From contig NC_133778.1 in NCBI RefSeq assembly GCF_003597395.2, positions 25,619,529 through 25,683,528 on the forward strand: 64,000 bases of DNA, in the 5' to 3' direction. A program made the translations under genes and the position numbers. The first letter of the stretch is position 1, and each line of letters starts with the position of its first letter. Under the pieces are notes generated by a model that did not search any database, was not told where the DNA came from, and saw nothing but the letters and a program-made list of their open reading frames with translations. Below, one piece after another: positions 1 to 11,196 of the stretch. Origin of the DNA: Chelonoidis abingdonii (taxonomy: Eukaryota; Chordata; Testudines; Testudinidae).

Positions 1-1235
1 GTTACTATCTGGCAAAATGTGCAGCCCTAGGATCAGATGGGCATAAAGGAGTTTTCAACCCTTCCCTCTTCCTGAGAGAAAAGAGGTCCAAAAATCAGAC
101 ACTGCAATTTTCTGGGAAGATTTGAGGGCTTTTTATTGTATCCAAAGCAGTTCGCCTATCCCTATACATTATACAAAAAAGTGAGTACTTGTAAATAAGT
201 ATCACACAGTAGTAATCAGAGAATACAAGAGTTTCCCCTTAGACATAGAATAGGAGATGTCTGTCATAACTATGTCAGAACAATTGGCCTATTGTTGACT
301 TTTTAATAGCTTCTTATTCTGCACATTGTTCTAAACATTTATTTGTCAGGTATTTTTCATTTGTCAGGTTTTTTTGGGGAAAATGTCAGTGTTCTTTAGG
401 TGAAATGGAAAGATTTTTTTGTTCACTGTTTGCAAAGTAAGATTTAAATTGCAAAGAATGATAGAGATTATTTTGAAGAAAATATATAGGGATATATAAA
501 GACTTCCCTTGTTTACACTTTCATTTCTTCCATACTAGAGTAAAAAAGGTGTCACATCTTTCTGCCTTCAAAGTAGACAGGTAAATGCTTGCAAGTGCAG
601 TCTGTAAGTGGCTTACTCACACAATCACTACTGCTCTATGCATTAAGCTTCTGAAATCATTGTCTTTTCACCGATTCATATATTCAATTGCATGTTCATT
701 TATAGTGTTCTTGAGTGAGCATTTTATCATGCACATTCCCTCTGGAAAGCATTGTCCAAAATCCCTCCTTAGTCATCAGAAGCATGCTAGCCTTAATCTT
801 CTTGGCATAAATGTGGAAGGCTGTCATCTCTTGAGAATAGGCTGTTTTTTCATCTCAATGTTTTTTCAAGTGATAAAGCAAAACTGGGGCTTCTTATCTG
901 GCATGGAACCAACAGAGTGTTAGTCACATGGGGAAAGATTTCAGTCATTCATAAAAGTTTAAAAAAACAACATGAAATGCAGACAAATAACTGTGCCTAA
1001 GGTTAAGTTCTGTTTTCACGGCCATATATACAACAGGAGTAACTTGATAGTTTGGCTTCATATCTTGATCATGAGAATGATTCAGGTGCTTCTATCTGAA
1101 AACAAATTGTTACAGTATGACTAACCTGTTCAGACAAGTGCACTATTAACTCAGTGTATAGCCCAGGTGTCTGATTAATAATGGAGAGATGATTGCTCTC
1201 TTTGGGATAAGAACTTAATATTTTGTGCAGGTTTT
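1..1235. other. Unannotated AT-rich DNA, no gene seen
   Basis: I see no repeat family or exon that I recognise. A 112-codon frame at 585-923 (+) has a composition rich in Cys, His, Leu and Ser and no domain signature. I treat it as a chance frame. Confidence 0.5.
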
Positions 1236-1304
1236 TTATCCCTCCCTCCCTCTCCCCTCCATCTCCCCCTCCCCCCCCCCCTCAGCTCCCCCCCGCTTTT
1301 CTTG
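1236..1304. repeat. C-rich low-complexity tract
   Basis: A pyrimidine tract made of CCCT and CCC blocks, including an uninterrupted run of C around 1270-1282 and a second run near 1290. The minus strand is correspondingly G-rich and could form a G-quadruplex. The adjacent DNA is ordinary AT-rich sequence. Confidence 0.85.
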
Positions 1305-1822
1305 TTTGTATCACAAAGATTCCAAGCAAAACTGAATTTTTATAAAAATGAATTAAGCTTCCTGGGCCAGACCTTCAGTGTGTATAAAATCATGGAGCTT
1401 CTTTTAACTCATAGTTACCTCAACTTCAATGGAGATAGATTAGTGTACACCAGCTAAGCATCTAGTCCCATAAGTGCAATAATAATGCACTTTTACAGCC
1501 ATGTGTTATTGATTTTATATATGCATTTTTGTTACTGAAACAGTGACCAAAGGAGAGTGGTTTGGGACTACAAAATTCTATCCCATCAGTCAGTGAACCA
1601 GTTTGGTGGCTGCTAGAAAAGAGAAAGCAGCTCCCAAAAATCTAGCTCCAGTCTCTTTTGGACCTGAAATCTCACTGATTATCCTGAAAAGGGTTGTAAG
1701 ATACAGGTGCTTGTTTGGTTTGTTTGTATTTATTTTGCAGCAAATACCATTCCAACTGCACAAATTCCCTCCTGTTGTGAGTTTCAAAATGGCAACCCAC
1801 AAAGATCACACCACGAGCAAGG

Positions 1823-1890
1823 GACAGATCTTCAGCTGGTGTAAATTGACATAGCTCCACCAATTGAAGATTTGCCTCCAATTTACATAT
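1823..1890. repeat. Short palindromic interspersed repeat fragment
   Basis: The segment reads 'cagatcttcagctggtgtaa', then a TAGCTCCA core, then a degenerate inverted half. The same core phrase (CAGCTG..., TTTACACCAGCTGAGGATCTGG in inverse) recurs at 55449-55537. I recognise it as a short foldback repeat common in sauropsid genomes, but I do not know its formal family. Confidence 0.5.
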
Positions 1891-2602
1891 GAATCAAATA
1901 AAACATCCTTTTTTTCTCCAAACATATCAGATTGTATATTCAGAACAGAGGCATGAAAGGATTCTGATAAAGTAAAATAATCATTACTCTTTGTTGCCAC
2001 CCTGGAGAAAAATGATAGTGAACAGCTTAGCTCTGGTTTCAGCCACTCACCAGGACCTTTTCTCCTTTCACTTTTAAATAGTTTTCTCCTCATATAATCA
2101 AATTTTCAAAATAAAAATAAGAGACAGAATTACTTCTTTTAGAACAAAGTGATTCAAAACAAAGCACACAGTATAGAGTAGGATACATCTATAATTACAT
2201 ACATGTTCCCCTGAAAGCATTATTTAAAAACAAAATCCTACAAATTTGAATCACCCCATTTCCATAGGAAGAACTAAAGGAGTTGGTCAGAAGGAAGAAA
2301 ACTCCATAACTGTTTCTACACAACGGAACTACATCATTGTAACTGGACCAGTCTGATTGAATCAGTGCAGGCTGATGTGATGCATTACATCCCCATTAAC
2401 TATGTGGATTTTCCATGTTAACTATTGCAAACCCTGTGATTGTTCAAACTATTCCCAAATGACAAGTGCAATTATATGGAGCAGGTGCACATTGTATATC
2501 GTGTATATTTCCACCTATTCATTGCTTGCTTTGATCCATGGGATGCTGTGAAAGAGTCTATCCTGGCAATTAGCTACAAACACGTCCTGAGGGATAGGAG
2601 CT

Positions 2603-2690
2603 AAGGGCTTGTCTACATGAGAAAGTTGCACTGATTTACCTTCAACTGATTTTTAAACAGATTCATTTAAACCAGTGCAAAAAACCCCAA
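2603..2690. repeat. Fragment of a foldback MITE (AGGGCTTGTCTACA end)
   Basis: It begins AAGGGCTTGTCTACATG and contains inverted internal blocks (GTTGCACTGATTTA and a degenerate inverse TTTAAACCAGTGCAA). The inverse terminal phrase TGTAGACAAGCCCC closes another copy at 28253-28271. Only one terminus is present here, so the copy is truncated. It is followed by an A/C-rich simple tract. Confidence 0.6.
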
Positions 2691-2734
2691 ACAAACAAAC
2701 AAAAAAACCCCAAAAACCTGTTTGGACACTTTTA

Positions 2735-2915
2735 TATGCAGTGTTGTAGCAGTGCCAGTCCAGAGAAACAAGGTGGGTGAGGTAATATGTTTTATTAGAC
2801 CAACGTCTGTTGGTAAATAAGATAGGCTTTCAAGCTTACAAAGAGATGAAGAAAATAAAAGATATTGCCTCATCCAGCTTCTCTCTCTAATATCCTGGGA
2901 CTGGCATACTCTTAT
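2735..2915. repeat. Interspersed foldback repeat
   Basis: The left end contains GTAGCAGTGCCAGTCC and the right end contains GGGACTGGCATACTC, which are inverse copies of each other with mismatches. The interior holds 'aaggtgggtgaggtaatatg' and 'ttttattagaccaacgtctg', phrases I associate with a frequent turtle repeat. A 68-codon minus-strand frame covering it is incidental. Confidence 0.55.
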
Positions 2916-3009
2916 TACAGTCTAACAGTGTCTTACTTTGGTTCAGCTTAAATTTGCTACTAATTTATTTAAGAGAGTCACCAGGACTTTGAAGGCCTTG
3001 AGCATGAAA

Positions 3010-3182
3010 ATCACAGAATATCAGGATTGGAAGATTATCTAGTCCAACCCCCTGCTCAAAGCAGGACCAATCCACAGAAAAGATTTTTGCACCACATCCT
3101 TAAATGCCCCTCCTTAAGGACTGAACTCACAATGCTAGGTTTAGCAGGCCAGTGCTCAAACCACTGAGCTATCTGTCCCCCA
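3010..3182 (-). repeat. tRNA-derived SINE with CR1-like tail (Cry-type)
   Basis: Read on the minus strand, the element starts with a tRNA-like head. Its RNA polymerase III A box is TAGCTCAGTGG (3161-3171) and its B box is GTTCAGTCC (3118-3126). The body ends in a CR1-like 3' tail (complement of 3010-3060: GGGGTTGGACTAGATAATC, then CCAATCCTGATATTCTGTG). A tRNA head plus a LINE tail, with the tail matching CR1 copies elsewhere in this window, fits the turtle Cry family, in which CR1 machinery is thought to mobilise the SINE. The family name is from knowledge; the boxes and tail are visible. Confidence 0.8.
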
Positions 3183-3639
3183 CAGAAAAAGGAAGGCAAT
3201 AGCTGGGTTTAGAAACAAACAAAAACCCCACTGCCTTTTTCCAACTAATTTTTTTTGGAGAATGTTTCATTTATGTTGTGAAAAGCCAGTAGTGATTTTT
3301 TAAATTTAAATTTATTTATTTTACATAGCTCTAGAACTTGTACAGGTCACTCAGCAACCATCTTATAAGAAGATCGGTCATAAAATGGGAACAGTTTTCA
3401 TGCAACTTTTCGTGAAAAATTCATCTCTTTTTCCTGTCAAAATTTTGAATTCCAATGAACAATGCTGAAAAAAAAAATCTAAATTCAGAACCTTTCAACC
3501 AGCTTCATTTATGTCATAATGGCATAATAAATTATACAAAACTGTATACAAAAAGAAGTAGATGTTCTTATAAATACAATATCTAGAGTTACCATTTTTA
3601 AAGTAAGTTTTAGAAAGGATGTAAGGTATAACCCAACCT
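3183..3639. other. Unannotated AT-rich DNA
   Basis: Short A- and T-runs only. No frame, box motif or repeat that I can name. Confidence 0.5.
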
Positions 3640-3675
3640 CTAACCCTAACCCTAACCCTAACCCTAACCCTAACC
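3640..3675. repeat. Interstitial telomere-like array (TAACCC)n
   Basis: Five perfect TAACCC units run from 3641 to 3670, followed by a partial TAACCG and preceded by a degenerate ACCCAACC. This is the C-rich strand of the vertebrate telomere repeat. The array directly abuts a GC-rich repeat that begins with GACTGGCTGGCTAC. Nothing else suggests a chromosome end, because normal repeat-rich DNA continues on both sides. Confidence 0.9.
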
Positions 3676-4441
3676 GACTGGCTGGCTACAAGCAGGGGAG
3701 TGCAGCAAGGGTTGGCTGGAGACAGGGCAGGGGGTGCAGGGCTGGTGTGGGCAGGAGTGTGGGGGGGGCTGGCTGAATTTGGGCAAGGCCACAGGGGTGT
3801 GTGGCAGGGGTTGGCTGGAGACAGGCAGGGGGTTTGGCAGGGGCTGGCTATGGGCAGGGGGTGCAGAACTGGCTGCAGATGGGGGGGCAGGGCTGGTGCG
3901 GGCAGGGCAGGGGGTGCAGCAGAGGCAGCTGGAGCCCCGGCCGTTTAAATAGCCCCCAAGTCTTCCACTATCCCAGGGCTCTGGGGGCTATTTAAAGGGC
4001 CCGGGGGTCCCCTGCTTCTACCCCGCCCCGGACCTTTTAAATAGCCGCAGGAGCCCTGGGAAATGCATGGGGGCAGCAGGGCTCCGGCAGCTGTTTAAAG
4101 GACAGGGTGGCAGAGGCAGCTGGAGCCCTGGCTCTTTAAATAGCCCCCGGAGCCCCCCGCTATCCCAGGGCTCTGGGGACTATTTAAAGGGCCTGGAGCT
4201 CCAGCCAGGAAAGCAGGGCCGCTGGGCTTGCAGCGCTCTGGCCAGAGCTCCAGCCAGGGCTGTGGGGCAGCCGCGCTCCCACCAGCGCTTTGGTCAGGGG
4301 AGCGGGGCCATGGAAGACCCCGGAGCAGACCTCAGCTGGGGTAAGTAAAAAAAATTGAAAAGGTGCCTAAGGCGCAGGGCCCTCTTAGGCACGGGGCCCG
4401 ATTCCCGGGAATCGGCTGAATCGGCTTAAAGCCGACCCTGC
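3676..4441. repeat. GC-rich interspersed repeat with tandem and inverted blocks
   Basis: About 760 bp much richer in G and C than its surroundings. The left half is a degenerate tandem of GGGGCTGGCTG / GCAGGGGGTGCAG units. The right half alternates CTTTAAATAGCCCCC and its inverse GGGGACTATTTAAAGGGCC around CTATCCCAGGGCTCTGG, so it can fold on itself. It ends in GAATCGGCTGAATCGGC and AAAGCCGACCCTG. I recognise this as a frequent turtle repeat, probably a non-autonomous DNA transposon. Several frames of 64-93 codons inside it are products of base composition. The left boundary and target duplication are not resolved. Confidence 0.7.
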
Positions 4442-5044
4442 CAGATAAGCAAACTGAAGAAACAATTGGGGTCAGTTACAAGACAGTGGGGAAACTATTA
4501 ACTTTGCTCATCCTATATCATGTCTCCAATGAAGTGTTACAGCTGCCCTGCCAATGCTGGGAATGAAGAGTTCAGAAGAACATGAGTTAAAAATCCCTGC
4601 AGAGGCTGACGGTGGGAGAGGTTGACAGAGACCAACTCTGTGGATGACTCTGAAAGAGTTGGGTCTTTCCACAGGTCCAGGCAATGATAAGTCATAGCAA
4701 CAGCTTGTAGACTTTCTTTTTTTTTTAATTAAGGGCTGTTTCCCTGAAATGGTTTTGTCTTAAATAAATAATACTCTGCTTTAAGAAAGCTGTTTGGTTA
4801 CTGGATATCACTGTCATTGCTCCTGGAGGGGATGGATCTGCAGGTACGGAACCAAATTTAGGCCTTTTGAAGTAGCCATGGTTGATCCCAGGGGAGTAGA
4901 TCCTAGGGACCAGTCTGAAAATGGGAGAATTGTGTGATTCAATTTCAAGAAGGGCAATAGCTCAAGGCCTAAAATCTGAGGGGGCAGGAGGTGCAGCTGA
5001 AGACAAAAGGGTCAGGAGGTGCAGTTAGCCTGGAAATTATGACA
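4442..5044 (+). repeat. Probable LTR remnant
   Basis: The segment contains an AATAAA at about 4765 followed by a short R/U5-like stretch and ends in TTATGACA at 5044, giving the terminal CA typical of LTRs. A 5' boundary is not visible because the GC-rich repeat lies immediately upstream. It could be the 3' part of an LTR interrupted by that repeat, or unrelated DNA with a chance poly(A) signal. Confidence 0.35.
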
Positions 5045-5222
5045 TTGGCCATATGTGTGGAAGATAAAATTGGCTCTATACACTTCAATTACTTATATAT
5101 TTTACTTCCACAAATATGCTCTGTACCATATCTGAGAAAAGTGCTTGAAATTGCATGTAAATGATACATCACTGTCCATCAATGCTCCTAAATGTACTGT
5201 GTTCCTTGGCCATACCCAAGGA

Positions 5223-5591
5223 CACAGGCACTGACTCTGTGGGTGCTCCAGGGCTGAAGCACCCACAGAAAACAATTAGTGGGTGCTTAGCACCCACGAG
5301 CAGCCAGCTCCCCGTATCATCCCCCAGCGCATCCCATCTGCTGGCGGCTCCACCGATCAATTCTTCCCTTCCCACCTGCCATAATTAGCTGTTTTGCAGC
5401 GTGCAGGAGGCGCTGGTGGGGAGGAAGAGGAGCAGGGAAGGGGCATGCTCGGAGGATGGGACAGAACTGGGAGGGAAGAGTCGGGGCAGAGGTGAGTGGG
5501 GGTGGGAAGAAGTGGGTGGTGGTGGGGGTTTGGGGAATGGGGGCAAGTGGAGGAGGGCGGAGTGGGGGGTTGAGCACCCCCAGCGCCTGTG
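5223..5591. mobile_element. hAT-type MITE with perfect 8-bp TSD
   Basis: A 369-bp element flanked by the exact 8-bp direct repeat CCCAAGGA (5215-5222 and 5592-5599). The termini are inverse: the left end starts CACAGGC and continues to TGGGTGCTC, and the right end read backwards starts CACAGGCGCTGGGGGTGCTC. Eight-bp target duplications with short inverted termini are the mark of the hAT superfamily. There is no transposase, so it is non-autonomous. The right half is strongly G-rich (5490-5575, repeated GTGGG and GGGGG runs). Frames of 68-120 codons here are compositional artefacts. Confidence 0.85.
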
Positions 5592-5916
5592 CCCAAGGAT
5601 CTGGGATGCTTTTGGCTATGTGAAGATATATTATACATGTAAACATGAAAAATAAACAGCCGTTTCATGTTGTGAAAGGTTCTGTTTCTAGCTGTAACCA
5701 CAGGTTCCAACATATACATATAGCAGTGCCTGAAGTATATTTTTGCTAATCAGATTAAGACTAGTGGTTGCCCAAGTCCGTCCAGATGGCCAAATGCTGC
5801 CCAGGGATTTCTTCAAATGTGCAGCTTGTAGATTGGACAGTAGAGATCGTTAAAAATGGTCTTTTAATCATGATGATCTTTTCAAAATATGTTATGTATT
5901 TTTTCTTTTCATTTTC

Positions 5917-6020
5917 ACTGATTCCAAGGCAAGAAAGGACATTAGCGATCATCTAGTTTGACCTCCTATGTAACACAGGCCATAGAACTTCCCCATCATA
6001 ATTCCTACAACACATCGTTT
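5917..6020 (-). repeat. CR1 LINE 3' end fragment
   Basis: Contains ATTCCAAGGCAAGAAAGGAC, ATCATCTAGTTTGACCTCC and CACAGGCCATAGAACTTCCC. This is the complement of an older CR1 3' tail and parallels 39577-39660 and 29295-29350. The element is severely 5'-truncated. Confidence 0.75.
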
Positions 6021-8070
6021 TGAAATTTTTTTATTTTGTTTCTGTGAGAAAGTCAGTGTTAGTTCATTACCTACTCTCACAGAAAATTAAAAACTGAGAG
6101 AAAGGATGTTTTTTTTTAATTATTTCATTTTGAATTATTTTGGTAGAATGAAATCAAACCTGAAAAATTATTTAAAAAAAATAATTTTGGTAACCACCCT
6201 TCTTGAAAAAAAAATCTTAGAAAAGATTTGGAAAACAGGCACATTGGAAACTGTTGTTGCTAAAGTCCTCTTTTTCCTATTAAAAATGAAGGTAAATGTA
6301 TTTCATTCTGCTCTAGTTCATACAGATTATATAAAGCCCTTAGGCATCTGCTAAATTACCAATTAGGCTCTTGTTTGGTTAAAATTTGGGTGCCTTGATC
6401 TGTGCTTTTAGTTCCTTATGTAACACACATTTTGTTTTTAACAAAATCATGCTGAAAAAAAATGATTAGCTAGTCATGATATATACCCAATCAAAGTTAT
6501 AAGAGGAAACTTGATAACATATCTTCCAGTATAGAGCCAATTGACCACTTCAGAATGTGCGTGTATTAGATTAGACCCCCTCTACAATAACTACAAAAAA
6601 AAAAAAAAATCACACAGGACTCAAACCACTGCATGTGGAACTGAGATAAATTCTTGCTAACCTTATAACACAGGCTTTGAAGGGATTTCTTCCAGAAGTC
6701 AGTGGGGTTTTGAAAAACAAACAGGACACTCCAATTAACTGGAAAATATCCGTTTGGCAGGGCTTGGAGGCCTTTTTTTTTTTTTTTCTGCAGCTAAAGG
6801 TTTTAATCTTAATGATCCCATATTGGCCTAGGTCATTAGACTCTGTGCAAAAGTGGAATGCACCACTATTAATACCACAGGGAAATGGGATTCAAAGACA
6901 TTTACAATCTAATACAGAATTATAGCAATAATGTGGTAGATCCTCCAGGCAATATACATGCTACTGAACTAGGGAGGTGACACATAGTGGCTTTATTATT
7001 TATCCAAGTAAAAAGTATGTTATGAATATAAGTAAAGAACACATTTTGCAGAATTTTATACATCATGCTTAATTGGCAAGACTTAGTGTATCTGCCATCG
7101 TTACAGGATAGTTATAGAAATATTTTTTAGAAGTTCAACTTAATCAGAATGTTCTAATTCTATTACTTGGTGTAATATTGCTGTAATTCATTATAGACAC
7201 AAGCATTAGTAATAGAGCTGCTAGAATAGTTTGGGTAGAAACCTGAAATAATCCAAGTTCAGGGTCTCTCTGAGTTTTACCCAAACCCACAAATAATTAG
7301 CCAAGTCCTTTAAAGTTATATGGCCAGGCTATCCACAGAGGTATCATGTTGCAGGGCACCTATCCTATCGATTTCCTCTTGTCACAAGGACATTTTGACT
7401 GATACCCACCCATGTTTGCAAATATTTGCCCCTGTGTCTTGCAGGTAGGTTGTCCCTCCATTGCCTCTGAACTCTTCAAGTAACTATCTGTGCCCCACAT
7501 GAGGACTAAAACCTTATGGATTCTGTTTGGATAACGACCATGACATGAACCTTGCAGGACATGTGCTGGCCTTGATCCAGCTTGCAGCAAAATGCTGAAG
7601 ACCACTTCCCCTCCCTCCCATGCATTCCCATTGTGCATCTGGGAGCGATCAGCACTTTGCAATCAATGCCTAGGACACACAGTGTATTTGATGAGGTGCT
7701 TATCATTATTATTAAACATCTGAATGGTAAAAATAATCAAATAGGTAGTGGGCCATGTCCCACAGGCATTTCACCAGTAGAACTCCCATTGACTGAAAAG
7801 GGAACTCCAGATGCAGAGTTCTTCCAGGCTGGGTCCAATATAGAGAAAAAAATATCAAGTACTATGCAATGAATAAGATGAGTCAGACAACAGCCAAGTG
7901 TCTTCCTTATCAGGAAAGCAAAATAATGTGCAAGACAGTGGACTCATTAATCACATAACTAGTCCCATTGATTTCATTTGGGATTACTTACATTGGTAAG
8001 GTCTATGGACTATGGTGCTATCACTAACACTGTGTTTGGTTACATTTTCAGGTTAATCGGCATTAAAATT
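6021..8070. other. Unannotated AT-rich DNA with homopolymer runs
   Basis: It includes an A-run at 6595-6609 and a T-run at 6774-6787. A degenerate palindromic segment lies at about 7740-7840, with ACTCCCATTGACTGAAAAGG in its core, possibly the short foldback type seen elsewhere in the window. Frames at 7360-7662 (-) and 7582-7872 (+) overlap antiparallel and have no recognisable domain. Confidence 0.5.
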
Positions 8071-8090
8071 ACACACACACACACACACAC
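8071..8090. repeat. (AC)10 microsatellite
   Basis: Ten uninterrupted AC dinucleotides. Confidence 0.95.
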
Positions 8091-9239
8091 TCTGTCTATT
8101 AAATACAGCCCATTACTAAAATGAATGCAATGACTTATATTTTCCATAACAATACAGGAAAGTTAGCCACACATTTTCCATTACTTTTAAGATGAGTGAC
8201 TAATTCTACTACACCAGAATTACTACAAAGGATGTAAAGAAAATTATGATTGCATTACAGTGCATTAGATATTTCTATGGCAGTAAATATAGAACATTCA
8301 TAAGCATATTTTGTCCCTGATAGGTACCATTTTATAAGTCAGCCTCTGCACACTCTAAGGGAGAAGTTTGCTTCCGTAATAATCAGCTTAAGCCTCTTCA
8401 GTACTCAAGAGCCCCTTTGATATTTAAAACTGAAATGTTTGATCAGCCCAATGTGAAGTTAGACAAGGAATGGACAGTGTTTGTTACCTGAGTCCACAGA
8501 AAAACTTCTGAGATGAGATTTTATCATGTGATTTGAGAATATTGAATAGGCTAACATAACATGGGTCCTTCACAGTAGAATAAAGTTTAAATCTATTCCT
8601 AGTATCTCACTAAGAGAGGTGCCTTCTCAGTCTTCTGTATTATCAGCGCTTCCATATTCCAAGGTCTCTTCTGAGCAGCGCAGTTGTCAAAAGTTTACTG
8701 GGCTTGACTGACTTTCTGAAGAGTTATTCCATGTTTCTTTGTTTACCCACTGGTTGAACTCAGGCTGTGTTTCTGAATTGTATACGGCTTATCACAGCAC
8801 CTGACCTATGAGATCACATTACCTTGAGAGAGTGTGTTTTTATAAATGGCTTTTGCAGAATTATTCCCACTGGTCCTTCAAATATATTTGAATAGAGACT
8901 GCCAGCAGCCCCTATTCCTTTCCAATCTTATGAGGGAAGAGTTTATATCCCTGGTTCCCTTTCACATCATCCCTTTGCGTTGCTTACAATTCCTAGCAAT
9001 CTCCCAGAGCACAACTCCCAAATGATCCCTGTGCTGGGCCAAAACTAAGAATAGAATAATGGCGGATCTGGAGGCTGCCTTAACAAGCCTGTACATCCTG
9101 TTCTAACCTGATAAAAAGAAATTCAGGTCAGAATGAGGATTTTCAACAACTATTTCTCCTAAGAATTGAAAATGGAAACCTGTGCACAAGAGCATTGCAG
9201 TTAGCTATATTTTAATTTTGTCTAATTTGCCAAATATCT
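8091..9239. other. Unannotated DNA, no gene seen
   Basis: No open frame of note and no repeat that I can name with confidence. The 5' boundary of the LTR that follows may actually lie within the last few hundred bases. Confidence 0.45.
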
Positions 9240-11196
9240 TGTCTTGCCCACCTGATGCTGATAGGCAAGGTATATGCTCTTGCCAAGGCTGTAGTCATTA
9301 GCTGAGCACTGACAAATTCATAGCTGGAAACCAGACCAGTTCACCTGCATGTTAGTATTGTTCAAGATAGGTGTTAAACTTATCAGGGTGTGTTTTGTGA
9401 TTAGACTATATAAAATGTTGCTGCATGTATTAATCTAACTTGTAATGTATGTATCCCACTCTATAAGTAATGTGTAAGTTTTCCTTTATAACTGTAAAAA
9501 TGCCTGCTCTGAACTTGTGAACCCCAGCAGGAGGAGTGGTTCCTCCCGCCATCAAGGAGGACTATCAAAATTAGATGGGCCACTTTGAAACATCATGATA
9601 CAAAGACTGGGTTAATTGTAATCTCACATTCGTGAAAGTGCTACATGCAGTAAAACTCGTCCCACCAGCTTGAATTCTGGAAGAAGGAAATAAAGATAGC
9701 TGAATTACATTTTTTCATCTCTTTGCTGTTTAGATTCTCACAGGGCTGGAGCTAGGAAATAAAAGCAAAGATTCCCCAAGTTCAACATGAGTTGGCCCTA
9801 AAAGATATTCAGTGCTGACAGATTAGTACAACTCTATCACCTTTTGGAACCACAGACTGTAATTCATCTGTGTATATATCTTTGCCTGCTTTAACCTGTA
9901 AACAACATTCTCATTTCTTTTTCCCAATTAATAAATCCTTAGTTAGTTTACTATTGGATTGGCTATAAAGGTTATCTTTGATGTGAGATGTGACATACAA
10001 ATTGACCTGGAGTAAGTGACTGATCTCTTGTGACTGGGAGCAACCTGAATATTTTATGATTTTTGGTGTATAGTAACTGTCAAGGTTTTTTCCCCCACTT
10101 TGAACTTTAGCGTAAAAATGTGGGGGACCTGCATGGACCCTTCTAAACTTAATTCCTAGATTAGATCTGGTAACGCTGCCAACAACCAGTCGTCTGTGTC
10201 TGGCACACTTCTGTTCCCCCAAAAGCTTCCGTGGGGAACCCAAGACCCAAACCTCTTGGGTCTTAAAACAAGGAGAAAGTAACCATCCCCCACCTTTTCC
10301 CCCCAGACTCTGCCCTCCCTGGGTTGCCTTAAGAGGCTACCCAGATCCAAACTCCTTGGATATTAAAACAAAGAGGAATTAACCATCACCCCCTCATTTT
10401 CCCCCCACCAATCCCTGGTGAGTTTAGACTCAATCCCTTGGATTCTAAAACAAGGAAAAATCAATCAGGTTCTTAAAAAAAAAAGCTTTTAATTAAAGAA
10501 AGAAAAGGTAAAGTTTATCTCTGTAAAATCAGGATGGAAAGTGCTTTACAGGATATTCAAATTCTTATAGACTATTCTCCCCCCCCACCCCCCGCAGCCT
10601 GAGATTCAAAGTTACAGCAAACAGAGGTAAAAATCCTTCCAGCAAAAAGACACATTTACAAGTTAAGAAAGCAAACATAAGACTAATCCGCCTTGCCTGG
10701 CTACTACTTACTATTTTGAAACATGAACGACTGATTCAGAAAGATTGGGAAAGTCTGGGTGCACGTCTGGTCCCTCTTAGCCCCAAGAGCGAACAACGAA
10801 CAAAACAAACACCACAAACAAAGACTTCCCTTCACCAAGATTTGAAAGTATCTTGTCCCCCCATTGGTCCTCTGGTCAGGTGTCAGCCAGGTTCATTGAG
10901 CTTCTTAACCCTTTACAGGTAAAAGAGACAGTAACCCTTAACCATCTGTTTATGACAGCAACCATTTATCACTCAATCCAGCTTGTCTGGGAGACAAAAT
11001 AGGTTGGAGTGCCCAAGGGGACTGTCTGTGACTTCATAGTAAGACTGTTATAGTGTTTCGGGACTTCACATTTGTTACTGGGGTGGTGAAATCTAATTAT
11101 TGAACATACAACCAGTTTGGGGTGTCTGCCCTGCTTTTTGACAGTCTGCCCTGCGGTTGGCACTCAGGGCTGTGAACCATTCCAGACAGTGTGACA
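9240..11196 (+). mobile_element. Old solo LTR, interrupted by a younger LTR
   Basis: The outer LTR is recognised by its similarity to the LTR at 15837-16973. Both share phrases after the poly(A) signal (ATTGACCTG, GTGACTGATCTCTTG / GTGGCTGATCTCTTG, GGTGAAATCTAATTATTG / GGTATAATCTAATGATAG, ACCAGTTTGG, CTGCCCTGC) in the same order. AATAAA is at 9930-9935. The 3' end is GACAGTGTGACA at 11196. The sequence is broken at 10077/10958 by another LTR, with the reading GTATAGTAAC resuming as GCAACCATTTATC. The 5' start is a guess. No internal retroviral genes flank it, so it is a solo LTR or LTR fragment. Confidence 0.65.
10078..10957 (-). mobile_element. Younger solo LTR nested in the outer LTR
   Basis: 880 bp with termini TGTCAAGG...TATGACA. 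It is flanked by GTAAC (10073-10077) and GCAAC (10958-10962), a 5-bp target duplication with one mismatch, at a site that is continuous in the related LTR at 15.8-17.0 kb. A second member of the family lies at 42044-42721, also with a 5-bp duplication. Inside are three degenerate tandem units starting near 10243, 10344 and 10427 (each with a CCAA..CTTGG..TAAAACAA core). Minus orientation is suggested by an AATTAAAAG element read on that strand, but orientation is uncertain. Five-bp duplications fit Ty3/Gypsy or some ERV groups. Confidence 0.85.

Noticed and set aside
585..923. 112-codon plus-strand frame
   Set aside because: No domain, no recognisable homology, low-complexity composition, and no splice or promoter context. 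Consistent with chance.
3117..3171. tRNA gene suggested by A and B boxes
   Set aside because: No cloverleaf can be drawn and the body continues into a CR1-like tail, so it is a SINE head rather than a tRNA gene.
3700..4348. Gly- and Ala-rich frames that could look like GC-rich exons
   Set aside because: The stretch is a tandem and foldback repeat, and frames exist in several phases at once.
5317..5719. Overlapping 109- and 120-codon Pro-rich minus-strand frames
   Set aside because: They lie mostly inside the G-rich half of a MITE bounded by an exact 8-bp duplication.
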